64,000 nt of DNA, taken from the NCBI GenBank assembly GCA_033961575.1, contig CM066736.1:91210852-91274851 (forward strand). The letters run 5' to 3'. Position 1 is the first letter of the stretch. Every line of letters begins with the position of its first letter. The stretch is from Aselliscus stoliczkanus. Lineage: Eukaryota; Chordata; Mammalia; Chiroptera; Hipposideridae. The translations under genes and the position numbers were made by a program. This document shows positions 1 through 15,320 of this stretch, piece by piece. The notes beneath the pieces were generated by a model, which was not told the DNA's origin, did no database searches, and saw nothing but the letters and a program-made list of their open reading frames with translations.

Positions 1-422
1 CTTATCAGAAATATAGAGGCCAACACAGGCTATACTGGAAAGAAATAATAGCACAAGATTGATTGGGGAAGGTCAGAACTCAGAATCAGGCCATCCTTTT
101 AGAAGACCAGGTTCTAAGCGTAATGACCCAGTTCCAGAGGGAAGAAAACATAACAGGTGTCATTTTAGGTAGAGCCAAGATTGTGAACCCTAACATGAAG
201 CACTCAGTTTTCTAACAGAGAAGTCAAGTTTGGTAACAGAGTGAGCTTAAGACACATGATGCTATGACACTTCTGAAACTGCAGGAGGTAGGCATTATGC
301 AGTAGAAAATACTAGTGGAGGATGAAGAAGTAGGCAAGACAAGTAGCAAGAGCAATTCAAAGACCAGTCCAAGAGTAACTGAGGAGTTCAACTGGAACTT
401 AAGCACAAAAAATAAAGTCTTA
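1..422. other. Unassigned intergenic DNA
   Basis: No convincing coding potential or repeat family recognised. The right edge carries the left target-site copy of the next SINE. Confidence 0.4.
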
Positions 423-537
423 GGGCTGGCCGAGTGGCAAGGTGGTTAAGCACTGGCTTGGGAGGCTAGTGGCCCCGGTTTGGATCCCACATATGGGGGC
501 CAGTGACACTGCCCTCAAAAAAAAAAAATTAAAATTA
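423..537 (+). mobile_element. tRNA-derived short SINE
   Basis: About 100 bp with a tRNA-Ser/Leu-like head: GGCCGAGTGG box A, GGTTTGGATCC box B, then CAGTGACACTGCCCTC and a poly-A tail. The direct repeat AAATAAAGTCTTAG flanks it on both sides, which is the expected target-site duplication of L1-driven insertion. Confidence 0.85.
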
Positions 538-879
538 AAAAAATAAAGTCTTAGAACTGGGACATGAAATTAATGTGAATAAGGAACACCTGACTGAAAG
601 TCAGCACCTTCACCTGAAGTCAGAAATTGTGTAAAATATTAAGAGATTGGGACAAGATTGAAGTTCCAGAAACAGTCAAGAGGCTCTGGAGCAATAATTT
701 AGATGGAAAAAAAAAATCTTTTTTATGAGTTTCTCTTAAGTGTGTGGGGAAAAAAAATACAGAGATTTTAAACCGAGTCAGGTAGAAGATACACATCAAA
801 TTGATGCAAAGCACCACCAAAGGCAAAGCAGAGGTTCATACAAACACCTGTGGCTACACCGTGACGAGATGGAAATATC

Positions 880-1490
880 TTGAAGAATGAGCATCTAATG
901 ATGCTTGTGGAGATCAGGGAAGGCTTCACAAATGAGGCAACATTAGAGAGGAAAGTTAAAGAGTGGGAATAGAATATTCCAGGATGGTTTATTAGCATTA
1001 AAAAACACCAAAACTCCAACAGTATGGAATTCTTGATGAAAAGCTAAGAGATCAATGTTGAGGGAGAAGTTCAGAGGGGTGAGATTTGGGAGGGAGATTG
1101 GATCCTGACTGAGAAAGGCTTTAAGTCATTTTCCAAACAGACTGCATGTTAGTAAGAGGCCACAGACAAAGAAGTTGTTTAAGCAGGGCAGCGACAATGA
1201 TTGTTTAGTACTATTTTATTTTTATTTTATTTTATTTTATTTTATTTTATTTTATTTTATTTTATTTATTTATTTTTTTTTTTTTTTTTGAGGGCAGTGT
1301 CACTGGCCCTCATAAGTGGAAACAAACCGGGGCCGCTGGCTTCCCAAGCCAGAGCTTAACCACGGCACCACTCAGCTGGCCCGATTGTTTAGTACTTTAA
1401 TACATAAATTTCATAGTGTCCTGGGCATAGGAACAAAGATATGATATTAGAGTAGATAGGACTTAGTAAATTCTGGAAGAGAGCAGTGAA
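880..1490 (+). repeat. L2-type ancient LINE fragment, split by a SINE
   Basis: The text pattern (GATCAGGGAAGGCTTCAC, later AAAGGCTTTAAG and AAGCAGGGCAGCGACA) resembles the 3' part of L2 elements. It is interrupted by the SINE at 1213-1382 and seems to continue afterwards. The match is from memory of the family. Confidence 0.5.
1213..1382 (-). mobile_element. Short SINE with expanded (TTTTA)n tail
   Basis: Antisense copy of the tRNA-derived SINE (GAGGGCAGTGTCACTGGCCC to CAGCTGGCCC). The A-tail has expanded into a TTTTA microsatellite at about 1213-1270. The target-site duplication GATTGTTTAGTACT is seen at 1199-1212 and 1383-1396. Confidence 0.88.
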
Positions 1491-3171
1491 AATAGGATAA
1501 AAAGAAAGAAACTGGATCAAGTCTTTACTGGTCAATTCTATTACATATTTAAGAAAGGAACAATAACAATCCTATGCAAATTTTAGAAAATAGGGGAAAA
1601 GGGGACAATTTGGTTTCGTAGGAGAATATACATCTCAAATAGATTTAGAAGAGGTAAGGAACTGAGAGCTATATATTGAAAAAATGTTTTGGGAAGTTTG
1701 TAAAAGAAAGAAAAGGGAGGAAGCAGATTCAAGAGTAGGGTGCAGGGAGAGAGATAGTTGAGATAAGAAAACATATTGATCAATGTCCCAGCTTGCAGAT
1801 GGCACATGCAAAAGGGGAGAAAGAAGAGAATATATGAAGAGCATAATCCAAAGATGTATGGAAAGTTTAAATAAATAATAATAAAAGAAAACAGGGATGG
1901 TGGAATATACCAGAGCTGGCAACCTCAACAGCCATTACCATCTGGGGAACAAAGAAAGAGCTACCAGTATTGACAAGAGCCATGGAGGAACCACTTGATA
2001 GGAGTAGGAGAGCTTCAGGAGAGGAACACAGACACTGCCAAACAGGGGACCAGTAGGGAAAGATTCAGAGGAATAATCACTCAACTTGCCTATCTTGCTG
2101 CTCTCTGATCTTCTGCCAGTGCTTCCAATTAACCAAATCCAACCACAAACTGGAAGCCATCGACTTTAACCTTTATGGGTACAGAGGAGAGAGCAAAGTA
2201 GATCTGGAGAGGCAAAGAGGAGGTTTCCAGCAGAAGAGGCATCTGCATTTGTATATGTTTATATATGGGAGAAAAGGAAGTGGTAAAAGATAAAGCACTG
2301 ACAATACATTTGCAAGAAAATTGTCCCTGAAGAAGCTGAAGGGGGCATAGGTGGGGTTGGGGGTGGGAGTTCAAGGATTCACACAGAAGGAGCAACACCT
2401 CTTTCTAAACCTTCATCAAGACAGGGATGACCATCAAATAGGGTTTCCATGGGACTGGGGAATGAGTGCTTCTGTCCTCTGAGCTGAGCTTGATGCATCT
2501 CTGAGATCACTGAGAGCCTTTTTGGAGTTGGGATGAGAAAAAACACTGAGCCTTGATGCACACAGAAAAAAAAGATTAGAGAGAGCCTGTTGGAGGTCCT
2601 AGGGAGTGGCAGAGAAAGTACAGGGCATCTCCGGCTCCAATTTGTGCAACAGCCTAGGCCCCAGGGAAGAGGAGATGTGCAGTAAAGGCATAAAAGAGAG
2701 GTAGAAGCAGCTACAAAAGGCAGTTCCATCTGTAAAAACTCTCTCCAGGACCTCCAAGCAAGGAATAACCAGCTGCAGAGCTGAGTGGAGGAGGCCCTTT
2801 TCTTGTTCTGTGTTCCTCGTTCTCTTGCTCCTCCCACCTGTGTTTCCTCAGTTTGCTTCTTTAGTTTGATCGTTCTGACTCTGGCCCTCTTTTCCTTCAA
2901 GATCTTCACCTGTACACAGAGACAAAGGCCCGAGGCCTGGAGAACAAGTGAGAAAAATGAGATGAAGCTCCTCTCTGGACATGTTAGAGAGAGGAGAAAT
3001 TTCGACCAGAGGAAAGAGCAACCATCATAGAGCCTGACCCAAGGGAGGCGTGCTGTCAATCCTGACAGAATGCGAAAGCAGGATGTCCTCCCATTTCAAT
3101 TCCAGATCCAAGATCCTGAAAAGAGATAGCCATTGAATTCACTCATTTCTGGTTCAAAAATAAAATCAAGC
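1491..3171. other. Unassigned purine-rich intergenic DNA
   Basis: Long minus-strand open frames exist (for example 2379-3059), but they show no domain, no codon-like composition and no recognisable family. I treat them as chance. Confidence 0.4.
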
Positions 3172-3179
3172 TTTTTTTT

Positions 3180-5373
<2,194 letters not shown>

Positions 5374-6213
5374 TTTACTAAAATAATATTAGAAAACAAT
5401 GAATATTTAGAATTAAATTTGTCCTTTTATTTTTGAAACTTTATTTTCATAAAAAGGGATAAGGACGTTTCATAACTAATTTCAATTTCATTTAAAATGT
5501 TTAATCATGTTTGTGTATTTAGGTTTTTGAATACATTTTTTTTTTATAGCAACTGTTAGGTGAAGGAATTTGGTGACCTACTGTTATTGTGAAATTTTTT
5601 TTCCACACATAAGATGATTGCTGAAGTATAGTATTGGTGTTTACCGTGTGTCATATTGTTGAAAGTTAATCATTATAAATAGGTAGTTGTACTTCTAATA
5701 TGTTGAGTACTCAAAAAGATTTGTTTATATTATATATAGGAAAATGTGAATCCAGTAAATCAGAATGTCAGGCTTTCAGATGCAAATTGTTTTGCTGGTT
5801 TTTATTTTGCTGTTTGTAAATGTCTGGCATGTTTAAGTGAAATGTTAAGATACCATTTCAGAGAGTATATTGAATAGTTAAAACACCTTAGTTTCAAGGA
5901 TAATTTATTTTAAGTGGCATATTGAAAACTTGATTATTAAGGTGCAGTAAATATTTCATTTTTTTTTAATTTTTATTAAAATAAGGTATTCATCCATGTG
6001 TTTAGGTGTTGTCCCCTTTCCAAATTAGCTCTACATGTAAGCTTCTCGTTCTTTTTGGAAGTGCTAAGATTTTTTTTAAAGGGAGACTGTTTATCACTCT
6101 TTGCATTGGCTTTTAAAAAGTCATATTTGAAAGTTAGTTATTTTTATTAATTTTTAAGTTTAAAATCTTGAATTTTAAAACATTAAACATTAATAAAATG
6201 AAGATTTATTTTA
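5374..6213 (+). other. RMI1: RMI1 retrocopy 3'UTR, AATAAA at 6192
   Basis: AT-rich non-coding DNA follows the TGA stop. AATAAA at 6192-6197 is a candidate polyadenylation signal, followed closely by a SINE insertion. No clear poly-A tail or retrocopy target-site duplication was found, so the true 3' limit is uncertain. Confidence 0.5.
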
Positions 6214-6605
6214 TTTTTTTATTTTTATTTTTTTTTAAAGAGTTTATGGGGGAATTGAGGGAGGGGAACAGTGTTGGGGAATTAGAGAAGGGGAACAGCC
6301 AAGTTGTTGTCCTTCAATCTTAGTTGTGGAGGGCGCAGCAAGCTCAGCTCCAAGTCCAGTCACACTGCTCAGCTCAAGGTGCTGAGTTCAGTCTTAGTTG
6401 CGGGTAGGTGTAGCCCCACCATTGAACAGGCAACCTTGTTGTTAGGAGCACATACTCTCACCAGATGACCCATCCTACCACCTGTTGGCAGCTGAACTCG
6501 GGTGCAGCTCACTGGCCCATGTGGGAATTGAACCTGCGACCCTGTTTCTCAGAGCTCGCAGTCTTGAGCAAGCTCTTAACCAACTGAGCCACTCAGTCGG
6601 CTCCC
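6214..6605 (-). mobile_element. Long composite SINE variant
   Basis: Antisense element of about 390 bp. Its 3' module (GGGGAATTAGAGAAGGGG type) is shared with the other long SINEs here. Its head ends in CTCTTAACCAACTGAGCC, a different tRNA-like head type. The target-site duplication AAATGAAGATTTATTTTA is at 6196-6213 and, with one change, at 6606-6623. Confidence 0.85.
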
Positions 6606-7635
6606 AAATGAAGACTTATTTTAGTTAAAATAATGTAATAGGAAAATATCTGGAAGATAAATACTTATATAAAATATAGACGTAGTAGAAAAATCTTTTA
6701 AAAAGCTTCTGTCATTGTATGAAGGATGATAATCAGAGTTCAAGGCACAGTACAGATTTTGCTGATGTATGCCCTAATAGTAAACCTCTTCTATATAGTA
6801 CTTGCATGGCTCTTTTACGCTAAGATATCTAAATGAGATGGCATTGTCTTTTTTCTAAATGTTCTTTTCTTGTACTCTATCTCTGTGAATATTGTTTGAA
6901 AGCTGGGATTAGATCTTGATTTCCTCTTCGTATTCAATCACTAAAGACTGGGGTTATAGTACTTTATCATATCAATCCACCCTTCTATATTGGTGCTTTG
7001 AGTCTGGCTCTGGTCATCTCCAGCCTGGATTATTTTTACAGTGGGTTTACTAAGTGATCTTTGCTTTATTTTGCCCTCAAACCTATTCTTATAATTCTGC
7101 CTGAATGATCTTTTTTGAATAGATTTCTTTTTGTTTTCTCTTCATTAACCTTTAATATCAACCTCCCCTGCCCTCTTATGAGGGTGAAGTTCAAATTCTT
7201 CATCTGGTATGTAAGGTGTCTTGTGATCTGACCTTTGCCTTTCTTTTCAGATTCATCTTGCCCCATTATCTTCCTCCTATGTCACCTGCCTCTAAACTTT
7301 AGATCAAATTATTTGTAGTTCCCCAAACATGTAGGAAATATACCTCATGCTTTCATACTCAAGCTCATAGTGTCCATGCTCCCTGACCTCCTTACCTCCC
7401 AAATTTATTCACATTTCCAACTCAGCGTAAGATTTAGGTGCCCATTGAAATATTTCATGAAGTCTCCTGCCAACTTTCATGCCCATTGATGATATTATCA
7501 GTGTTAGCTGCAATATTGTTGTTATGAAGTTTAAAGCTAATTTGGTGACTTGGAATCCTATATACAGAATTTTGGGGAAAAATGATTGTAAACATGTATA
7601 TTTTTAAAGACATAAACTATACGCTTTTTAAAAAC
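6606..7635. other. Unassigned intergenic DNA
   Basis: No gene or clear repeat family recognised. The small frame at 7066-7266 on the minus strand has no recognisable features. Confidence 0.35.
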
Positions 7636-8440
7636 TGTTGAAGTATGATGTATGTAAAACAAGCCGCATTCATTTAAAGGGTACAATTTGATGAGGTTTG
7701 ATAATTATCTTGTTTATTTTTGGATGCGCAGGTGGGCTGGAAGCTTTGATGTAATGTGCTGAGCCACTTTTGTTTGGTTATGGATCTCTAATAAGTTGAT
7801 TTAAAAAAGGGGAGAGAAAAGAGGAATGACTTATGCTATCATGCCAAGCCACCTTTGATAGTTATATATACCTGTGAAACCACCACCATAATCAAGATAC
7901 AGAACATTTGAACATTTCCTTCATCGCCCCCCAACTCCCGAATTTCCTTATGCTTCTCTGTAGTCTATCCCTCTTGCTGTTATCCTCAGACAATCATTGA
8001 TCTGTTTTTTTGTCACTATAAGTTAGTTTGTATTTTATATAAATGGTATGATATAATGTGTATTCTTTTGTGTCTGGCTTTTACTCAGTATGATTTTGAG
8101 GTTCATTCATGTTATGTTTCCAGGCACATATCAAATATTTCATTATTTTTGTTGCTGAGTAGTATTGCATAGTGTGGATGTACACACTATTTTTTGTTTA
8201 TTCATCACCTGTTGATGGATATTTGAATTGTTTTCAGTTTTTGACTATTGTTAAAAGCTGCCTTGAACATTTGTCACAAGTCTTTTCGTGAACATACATA
8301 TTCATTTCTCTTGGGTATACACCTATGAGTAGAATGGCAGCAGGATCATATTGTAGGTGTATGCTTAATTTCATAAGAAACTCTCAAACAATTTTCGAAA
8401 GTCATAGTATTGAGCAGTGTATGAGAGTTCTTTCAAATAA
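7636..8440 (-). mobile_element. L1M-type LINE-1 3' fragment (antisense)
   Basis: Read on the minus strand this matches the familiar end of mammalian L1 ORF2 and 3'UTR. On the plus strand one sees GTTGCTGAGTAGTATTGCAT, CACCTGTTGATGGATATTTG and CTTGGGTATACACCTATGAG. Strongly diverged, so an old copy. Confidence 0.8.
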
Positions 8441-8559
8441 ATGTTTACTTAGGTAGTTTATTTTGTTGTCGAACTATTAAAAAATACATGAGTAAAGAAA
8501 AATCCTACCACACCATATAAGAAGTTAACATTTTGTAGTATATTCTTGCCTTTTTTATA

Positions 8560-8905
8560 CCTATCCTATTTTTAATAAAAGTTACACTATATATACTACT
8601 CTGTAATTTGCTTTTCCCCTTTAACATGGGAGTATCTACTTCAATAAGGACAGAGTTACACCATCATTAAAATAGCTGTATATTATTCCATTACATCAAT
8701 GCACAGTACACTGAAACTAATCATTTGGCTGTTGTTGGACCTTTAGGTTGTTTCTACTTGTCATTTTTATAAATAATATAATGGACATCATTGTACAAAT
8801 TGTATGTTTTTCTTATTTCTTTATGATAAACTTCAAGGAGAATTGCTGGCTCTAAAAAACATACACATTTTGAAGACTTCGGATACTTGTTGCCAAATTG
8901 CCTTC
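8560..8905 (-). mobile_element. Second antisense L1M fragment
   Basis: Antisense L1 3' text again (ATTATTCCATTACATCAATG, GGACCTTTAGGTTGTTTC, GAGAATTGCTGGCTC). It is separate from the previous fragment because the same L1 segment recurs. Confidence 0.7.
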
Positions 8906-8931
8906 TAGCTTTTTTTTTTTTTTTTTTTTAC

Positions 8932-9215
8932 TAGCTTTGTGGCCTTGGGCATGGTACGTAACTTTTTTTTTTTTTTTTTTTAGGGCAGTGTCACCGGCCC
9001 TCACATGTGGGACCCGAACCGGAGCCGCTGGCCTCCCAAGCCAACGCTCAACCACCGCGCCACTCGGCCGGCCCTTACGTAACTTTTTGAGCATTAGTTT
9101 TCTCATCCACAAAACGGGTGGGTAATGTAAAAATATATTGTTTTAAAGCAGTTGCCCCAGTGCCTTACACATGATAAGTACTCAGGGACAGCTATTATTA
9201 CTTTCTTTTTAAAAA
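8932..9215 (+). repeat. MIR, split by a SINE
   Basis: ACTAGCTTTGTGGCCTTGGG continues after the SINE into GTTTTCTCATCCACAAAACG and a diverged MIR end. This is the core text of the MIR family. It is interrupted by the insertion at 8962-9074. Confidence 0.65.
8962..9074 (-). mobile_element. tRNA-derived short SINE inserted in MIR
   Basis: Antisense poly-T, GGGCAGTGTCACCGGCCCTC, GCCACTCGGCCGGCCC. The duplication TACGTAACT occurs on both sides, splitting the MIR. Confidence 0.88.
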
Positions 9216-9364
9216 GTTCTTCCAGTTCATAGTCCTACCTGGAGTGTTTAAGAGTTTGTGACTTCTGAATCTCTCAAATACTTATACAAGGTATTATCAT
9301 TAAAGAAAAAGTCTTTGTCAAAAAAAATAAAAAATAAAATAAAACCAAGAACATCAGATTACCT

Positions 9365-9779
9365 GGGCCAGCTGAGTGGTGCAATGGTTAAGGGCTGGTT
9401 TGGGATGCCAGCGGCCCCAGTTCGGATCCCACATATGAGGACCAGTGACACTGCCCTCTACAGCTAACAACAGCTCCACCTGGAGCTGGGCTGTGCGAGC
9501 CCTGGCGATGGTGTAGGCTGCAGCCCCTGCTGCAGTGGGCTGCCATGGGCTACAGTGAGTGGCCGGCAGCCAGTGTGAGCTGCCAATAGCTGCGGTAAGC
9601 GACCAACCAGAGGCCGGCGACCAATCTGCCTCATCCGGGAAGAGCGCAATGACGATACCAACATAGGCCAGTGAAGCAACGTCCTCCACAACTAGAGAGC
9701 AATTTGTCTGTTCCCCTTCCCCGATTCCCCAACGCTGTTCCCCTCCCCCAATTCCCCCAATAAAATTTTTTTAAAAAAA
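9365..9779 (+). mobile_element. Composite SINE copy 1 (tRNA head, GC-rich body, AATAAA tail)
   Basis: The tRNA-like head runs to GACACTGCCCTC. It is followed by a GC-rich body (CAGCTCCACCTGGAGCTGGG, one GTGAGTGGCCGGCAGCCA unit) and a C-rich tail ending CCCCCAATAAAATTT plus poly-A. The target-site duplication AGAACATCAGATTACC flanks it (one mismatch). Minus-strand frames inside it are antisense of the repeat, not genes. Confidence 0.9.
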
Positions 9780-9795
9780 AGAACATCAAATTACC

Positions 9796-10944
9796 CAAAA
9801 TAATAAAGACCATTTATCTAAAAAGCATTAGCCACCACCACACACTGAAGGGAGAGGTCTAGAGGCATTCTATTTAAAGTCCAGACCCAAACAAGGATAA
9901 TATAAGATGCAAAATAAAAATAAGAGCTTACACTATTCAAAGTTCTCCTAATAATAGGTAATACATTTTTCTACCAAAAACAAAAATTCTGAGAATTTAC
10001 AAAAAAAGTTATTAGCTTTGGAAAGCAGTAGTGTAAAATAGCTGTAATTCATGAAATGTTTTTAAAAGCAGAAATCGTCAGAAGGTTTTTTAAAGTAATA
10101 ATCACCAATTAGGAAATATAGTGAGGTAAAAAAATAATAATGGGGAAAATTCCAAAAATACCTATGACAGAAAAGAAAAATACATTAGATTTCTAAATGG
10201 AAAGAATCAACAGGGTAAAGATATCAGTGCTTCTACAATTAATTTATGCTTTACTTTAATATTCCAAAAAATCACAACCAGTCTTTCTTTAATTTAAAAA
10301 ATTATTTCAAATTATCTCTTCTCTACCATATAGTAAATACACTAATTCAATTGGTACTGGCACTAAAAACAGAGAAGACTGTCCAGTTAGGCAATTATCC
10401 TTGAATATGTTCAAATTTAATATTTAACCAAAGAAGCACATTGCAAATTAATGGAGAGGAGAAGGCTTATTTACTGACTGGTTGGTGCTGGAAAAATGGG
10501 TTAGCTATTTGTGGGTAAAATTAATTTAGAGACTTTCTCATTCCATGCCCAATTCCAAATATGTTACAAAATTAATTTAAAAATAAATTTTGTAAAGGAA
10601 ATGCAAGTGAATACTTACTAAAATATGTGATTTACATTGTTTAAAGCTTAAAATCATGAAATAACTGATTTTAAAAGTACAATTGTAATGAATGCATAAA
10701 AGTTTACATGTACTCACATGTTTAATTTGTTTCTAAAAAAGGATAAATAGAATTTAATGGAAAATGAATAGGAGGAAATATTTCCAGAAAATTCTACAGA
10801 TAGAGGTAATATTCTTAAACTATAATGAAACTCATACAAATTCATAAGGTTGTGCTGCCAGACTCCATGTTAAGCACTTGAAAAACATTATTTCACTTAA
10901 TAATGCAAGATGGGTTAAACATAGAAATGGGCTAAAATATAATG
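9796..10944. other. Unassigned AT-rich intergenic DNA
   Basis: No coding frame or repeat recognised. It ends at the 5' boundary of the GAPDH retrocopy. Confidence 0.4.
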
Positions 10945-12214
<1,270 letters not shown>

Positions 12215-12489
12215 CAAATATATATATATGGAAAAAAACTTTGAAATGTCAAAGTTCACTAAATAATGAAATGAAAGGTGAACCAGAATTTAAATATCAA
12301 TTTTTACTTATTCTATTAATAAAGATTTTAAATCAAAATTTCCAATTATGGCAGGGATGTGACGAAATATACATACCCATAAACAAATTCTGGGTGTGTA
12401 AAGTGTTATACTACAGTATATCTATAAAGCAACACTTCAGTGTATGTCAAGAGCATTTAAAATGCACTATTGTCATATAGGACCAGAAA

Positions 12490-13060
12490 AACCTCTTGAA
12501 AAAACAATTTGGCAAGGTCAATCAAAATCATTTGTTTTTCCATTTCACCCAATAATTCACTTCTCGGAAATTATTCTATGGAAAACTTCCATATGCTCTT
12601 AAATATATATGAACAATCTACATTTTTGAATCATTTTTTACAGTAGCAAAATATTGGAAATAAATGGAATGTTCTTCAAAAGTACTCATAAAAATACTGG
12701 ACATCTATGTGGTAGAAAATCATGCACCTTAACTACAATAAGACATATCTGTATGGCGATAGGGAAGAGCCTCCAAGATAACTAAGCTAGAAAACAAAAG
12801 GAAAGGAAACAAAGGGTTTTAAAAAGTATGATTAGTATGCGAACATTTATTTTTGTCTTTTATGGGAAATACGTATACCTATATTTTGTCCATGCAAAAA
12901 CTCTCGGAAGGATTCCCAAGAAATTGGAATTAATGGCTGCCTGTGGGGAAAGAAAGGGATTTGGATAGGCCAAACACTGGAGTCTTACTTTTCACTGTTT
13001 ATATTTTGTATTTGATTTAATTTTTACCATGTGCATGTACGACATGTAAAATAATATCAA
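12490..13060 (+). mobile_element. Old L1M 3' fragment
   Basis: Diverged L1 3' end: CAGTAGCAAAATATTGGAAA, then ACTGGACATCTATGTGGTAG, CTCTCGGAAGGATTCCCAAG and GGCTGCCTGTGGGGAAAG. These are landmarks of ancient L1 3'UTRs. Confidence 0.6.
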
Positions 13061-13680
13061 AATACTGTTAAAAGTAAATTTTAAGGAGGCTATGTCCTTT
13101 GTATGTATCACTTTTGTATCATCTTTGAAATTCTATGCAAAGAAAAGTATCTGAAAAGTTAAATATTGGGAATTTATGAAATAGACAAATATAGGAATAT
13201 AAAGCAGTCATTAGAATTAAGATAACATATTGCTTCTAATAATACTGGAAAACCATGGTTCATGTATTCATCCCTGCAATATATTTTTACTGAGAGCCTA
13301 TTTTATGTGTTAGAATATAATGCTAAAAGATAAAGGCAAGATATAAAATTACCTCTGTATGATGTAAACTACTTAAATGTAAAACAGGAAAATGGAAGTA
13401 AGTAAACCAAATATTAACATTTGTTATCTGTTGGTGAGAAGATTATAGTTAATATATTTGGACATGTTTATTAGATACACAAGTGGTAATGACAAATTGC
13501 TGCTCCAATCTTTCTGTTTAGAGCTAATTTTGGCTTTCTTTATTGCTTCTCTGTGGAATATTTCCAAGAGCAAAAAAAAAAAAAAATGTTGAGGGTTATT
13601 CATGAATAAAATAAATTGGGTTGTTGGTGGGAGTCTCTCTCTAATCAGGACCCCCAGCTTAACTTACACATGCAACCTCC
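13061..13680. other. Unassigned AT-rich DNA upstream of OR pseudogene
   Basis: No repeat family or coding frame recognised. It may hold the degraded upstream region of the OR56B4-like gene. Confidence 0.35.
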
Positions 13681-13728
13681 TTCCTATTTCAGTTTTATGG
13701 ACAGACACTAGGAATGAGGTACCCTGCC

Positions 13729-14425
13729 ATGGATACCTCCACCAGTGTTACCAACAGTTCCAGCCTCCAGATGTCCCAATTCGTCCTCTTGGGGTTCCCA
13801 GGCACTCATGAGTGGCAGCAGAGCTCTGCCCCTGGCTCTGCTCTGCCTCTTAGCTCTTGGTGCCAATCTCCTCATCTTGATCACCATCCAACATGAGTCC
13901 ATGCTGCATGAGCCCGTGTACCATTTCCTTGGCATATTGGCAGTAACGGACATGGGTCTGGCCTCGACCATCATGTCCAAGGTACTGGTTATCTTCTGGC
14001 TTGATTCCAAGGCCATCAGCCGCCCCGAGTGTTTTGCTCAGATCTATACCGTCTGCTGCTTCTTGTGCATAGAGTCTGGTATCTTCCTCTGCATGGCGGT
14101 GAACAGATACATAGCCTTCTGTCACCCCTGTGATACCTCTCCATAGTCACCGAGTCTTTAGTGGTGGAAGTCACATGATTGAGGGTGCTCAGAAATGGTC
14201 TGTTGATCATCCAGTGCCTGTACTGGCTGCCCAAAGACTCTATTGCTTCAAGGATGAAATTGACCACTGCCTGGGCTCCAATGTGGGAGTTATCAGCTTG
14301 GCTTGTAATGACATCACTGTAAACAAATTTTACCTACTGATCTTAGCATATACCCTTGCCCTCACCCCATGGTCTATGCTCTCAGGGTGCATGAGTTCAG
14401 ACTGGGCTTCTTGGACTGGATGAAG
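13729..14425 (+). pseudogene. OR56B4: OR56B4-like olfactory receptor pseudogene 1
   Basis: Class I odorant receptor, a seven-helix GPCR of olfactory neurons, now broken. The start [18 protein letters not shown] resembles human OR56B4. A relic splice acceptor (CCTATTTCAG) lies about 40 bases before the ATG, as in OR genes with a single coding exon. A frameshift occurs near 13815 after HEWQQ. The frame resumes with [16 protein letters not shown], the TM2 motif [16 protein letters not shown] and [11 protein letters not shown] (DRY-type Asp replaced by Asn). A second frameshift follows near 14125. After FYLLILAY a deletion of roughly 250 bp joins TM5 to the end of TM7 ([14 protein letters not shown]). 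At least two frameshifts and one large deletion exclude function. Confidence 0.88.
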
Positions 14426-14639
14426 ATGGGTCTACCAAGTAACTCAGCAAATAGAAAGTATTCAAAGCTACTACAGTTCTAATTTCTATAATTGTTCACA
14501 AGTTCATAACTGATATTATCATATTTCCCCCAACTCTGTCAAAACTTGGTAGAGTAACCAAAACTTTCATTACTAAATGGTCTGAATCCTCAATCATCCT
14601 GCTAAAGATTTAGCATCCTGCACTTTTGGTATACTTTTC

Positions 14640-15320
14640 TGCTAACCTTTACTATTGGGCATGGAAATATTAAGAGGTACTGCAAAGGATAAATACCCCA
14701 GGTTCCCAACATAATCTACTTGTCTCCACCTATAGAAGCAACCTAATTTCCCCTTGGTAATCGGGATTAACCACTCCATAGGGGTAGATTAATCCCTTGT
14801 TTTCTTTGGTTCTATGGTATAAGGCAGTAAAATGAGTCCCTTGATGTGAGGATACATAAATAGAGGGCCCAAATTAAAATATTTTCTGTTCTAATCCTCT
14901 AATGATATTTGAAGCATTTGCTTCCCTTACCAAAAATGCAAATCAAAATCCAAAATATGTGCCTGTCTCAGTCAGGAATCATAAATACCCTCGTGAGGCC
15001 AATGAAATCCATTTGTTAAGTCCCATGTCAGTCTGGGTGGTAGCCCATACTGGTCTAAAGTCTGGTTGCCCCTGTTGATGAACAGAACAATTTTAAGCTT
15101 CGGAGGGAGTCAGTGAATTAGCCTGACTGACTGATTGATTGCCTATCATTGTGTCAGTAGAATAACCTTGTGACCACTTATCTAAAGCATTCATTTATTG
15201 ATTCTAGTCCACTTCTAAATTCAGAAGAGAGTTTTTCTGATGAGCATCAATATGCCCTTCTTTAAATTCTCCTTTTCCAAGCTCATAGTGCTCCATAATC
15301 TTGCACGCCATACTGAGATT
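14640..15320 (-). mobile_element. Possible ERV-L-like pol remnant
   Basis: The plus strand carries GGTTCTATGGTATAAGGCAG and TAAAATGAGTCCCTTGATG, which resemble the antisense of ERV-L integrase regions. No open frame, no LTRs seen. Old and fragmentary; the family call is tentative. Confidence 0.35.

Noticed and set aside
423..520. Genuine tRNA gene in the SINE heads
   Set aside because: Box A/B-like motifs are present, but no copy folds into a full cloverleaf with an acceptor stem. All carry a poly-A tail and target-site duplications, so they are SINEs.
2379..3059. 226-codon minus-strand open frame
   Set aside because: No recognisable domain, Ser/Leu/Cys-rich low-complexity composition as expected from reverse reading of purine-rich DNA, no supporting gene context.
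8906..8938. Pure poly-T insertion with CTAGCTT on both sides
   Set aside because: Could be a minimal retroposon tail, but the short flanking match and the boundary between two old repeats make chance likely.
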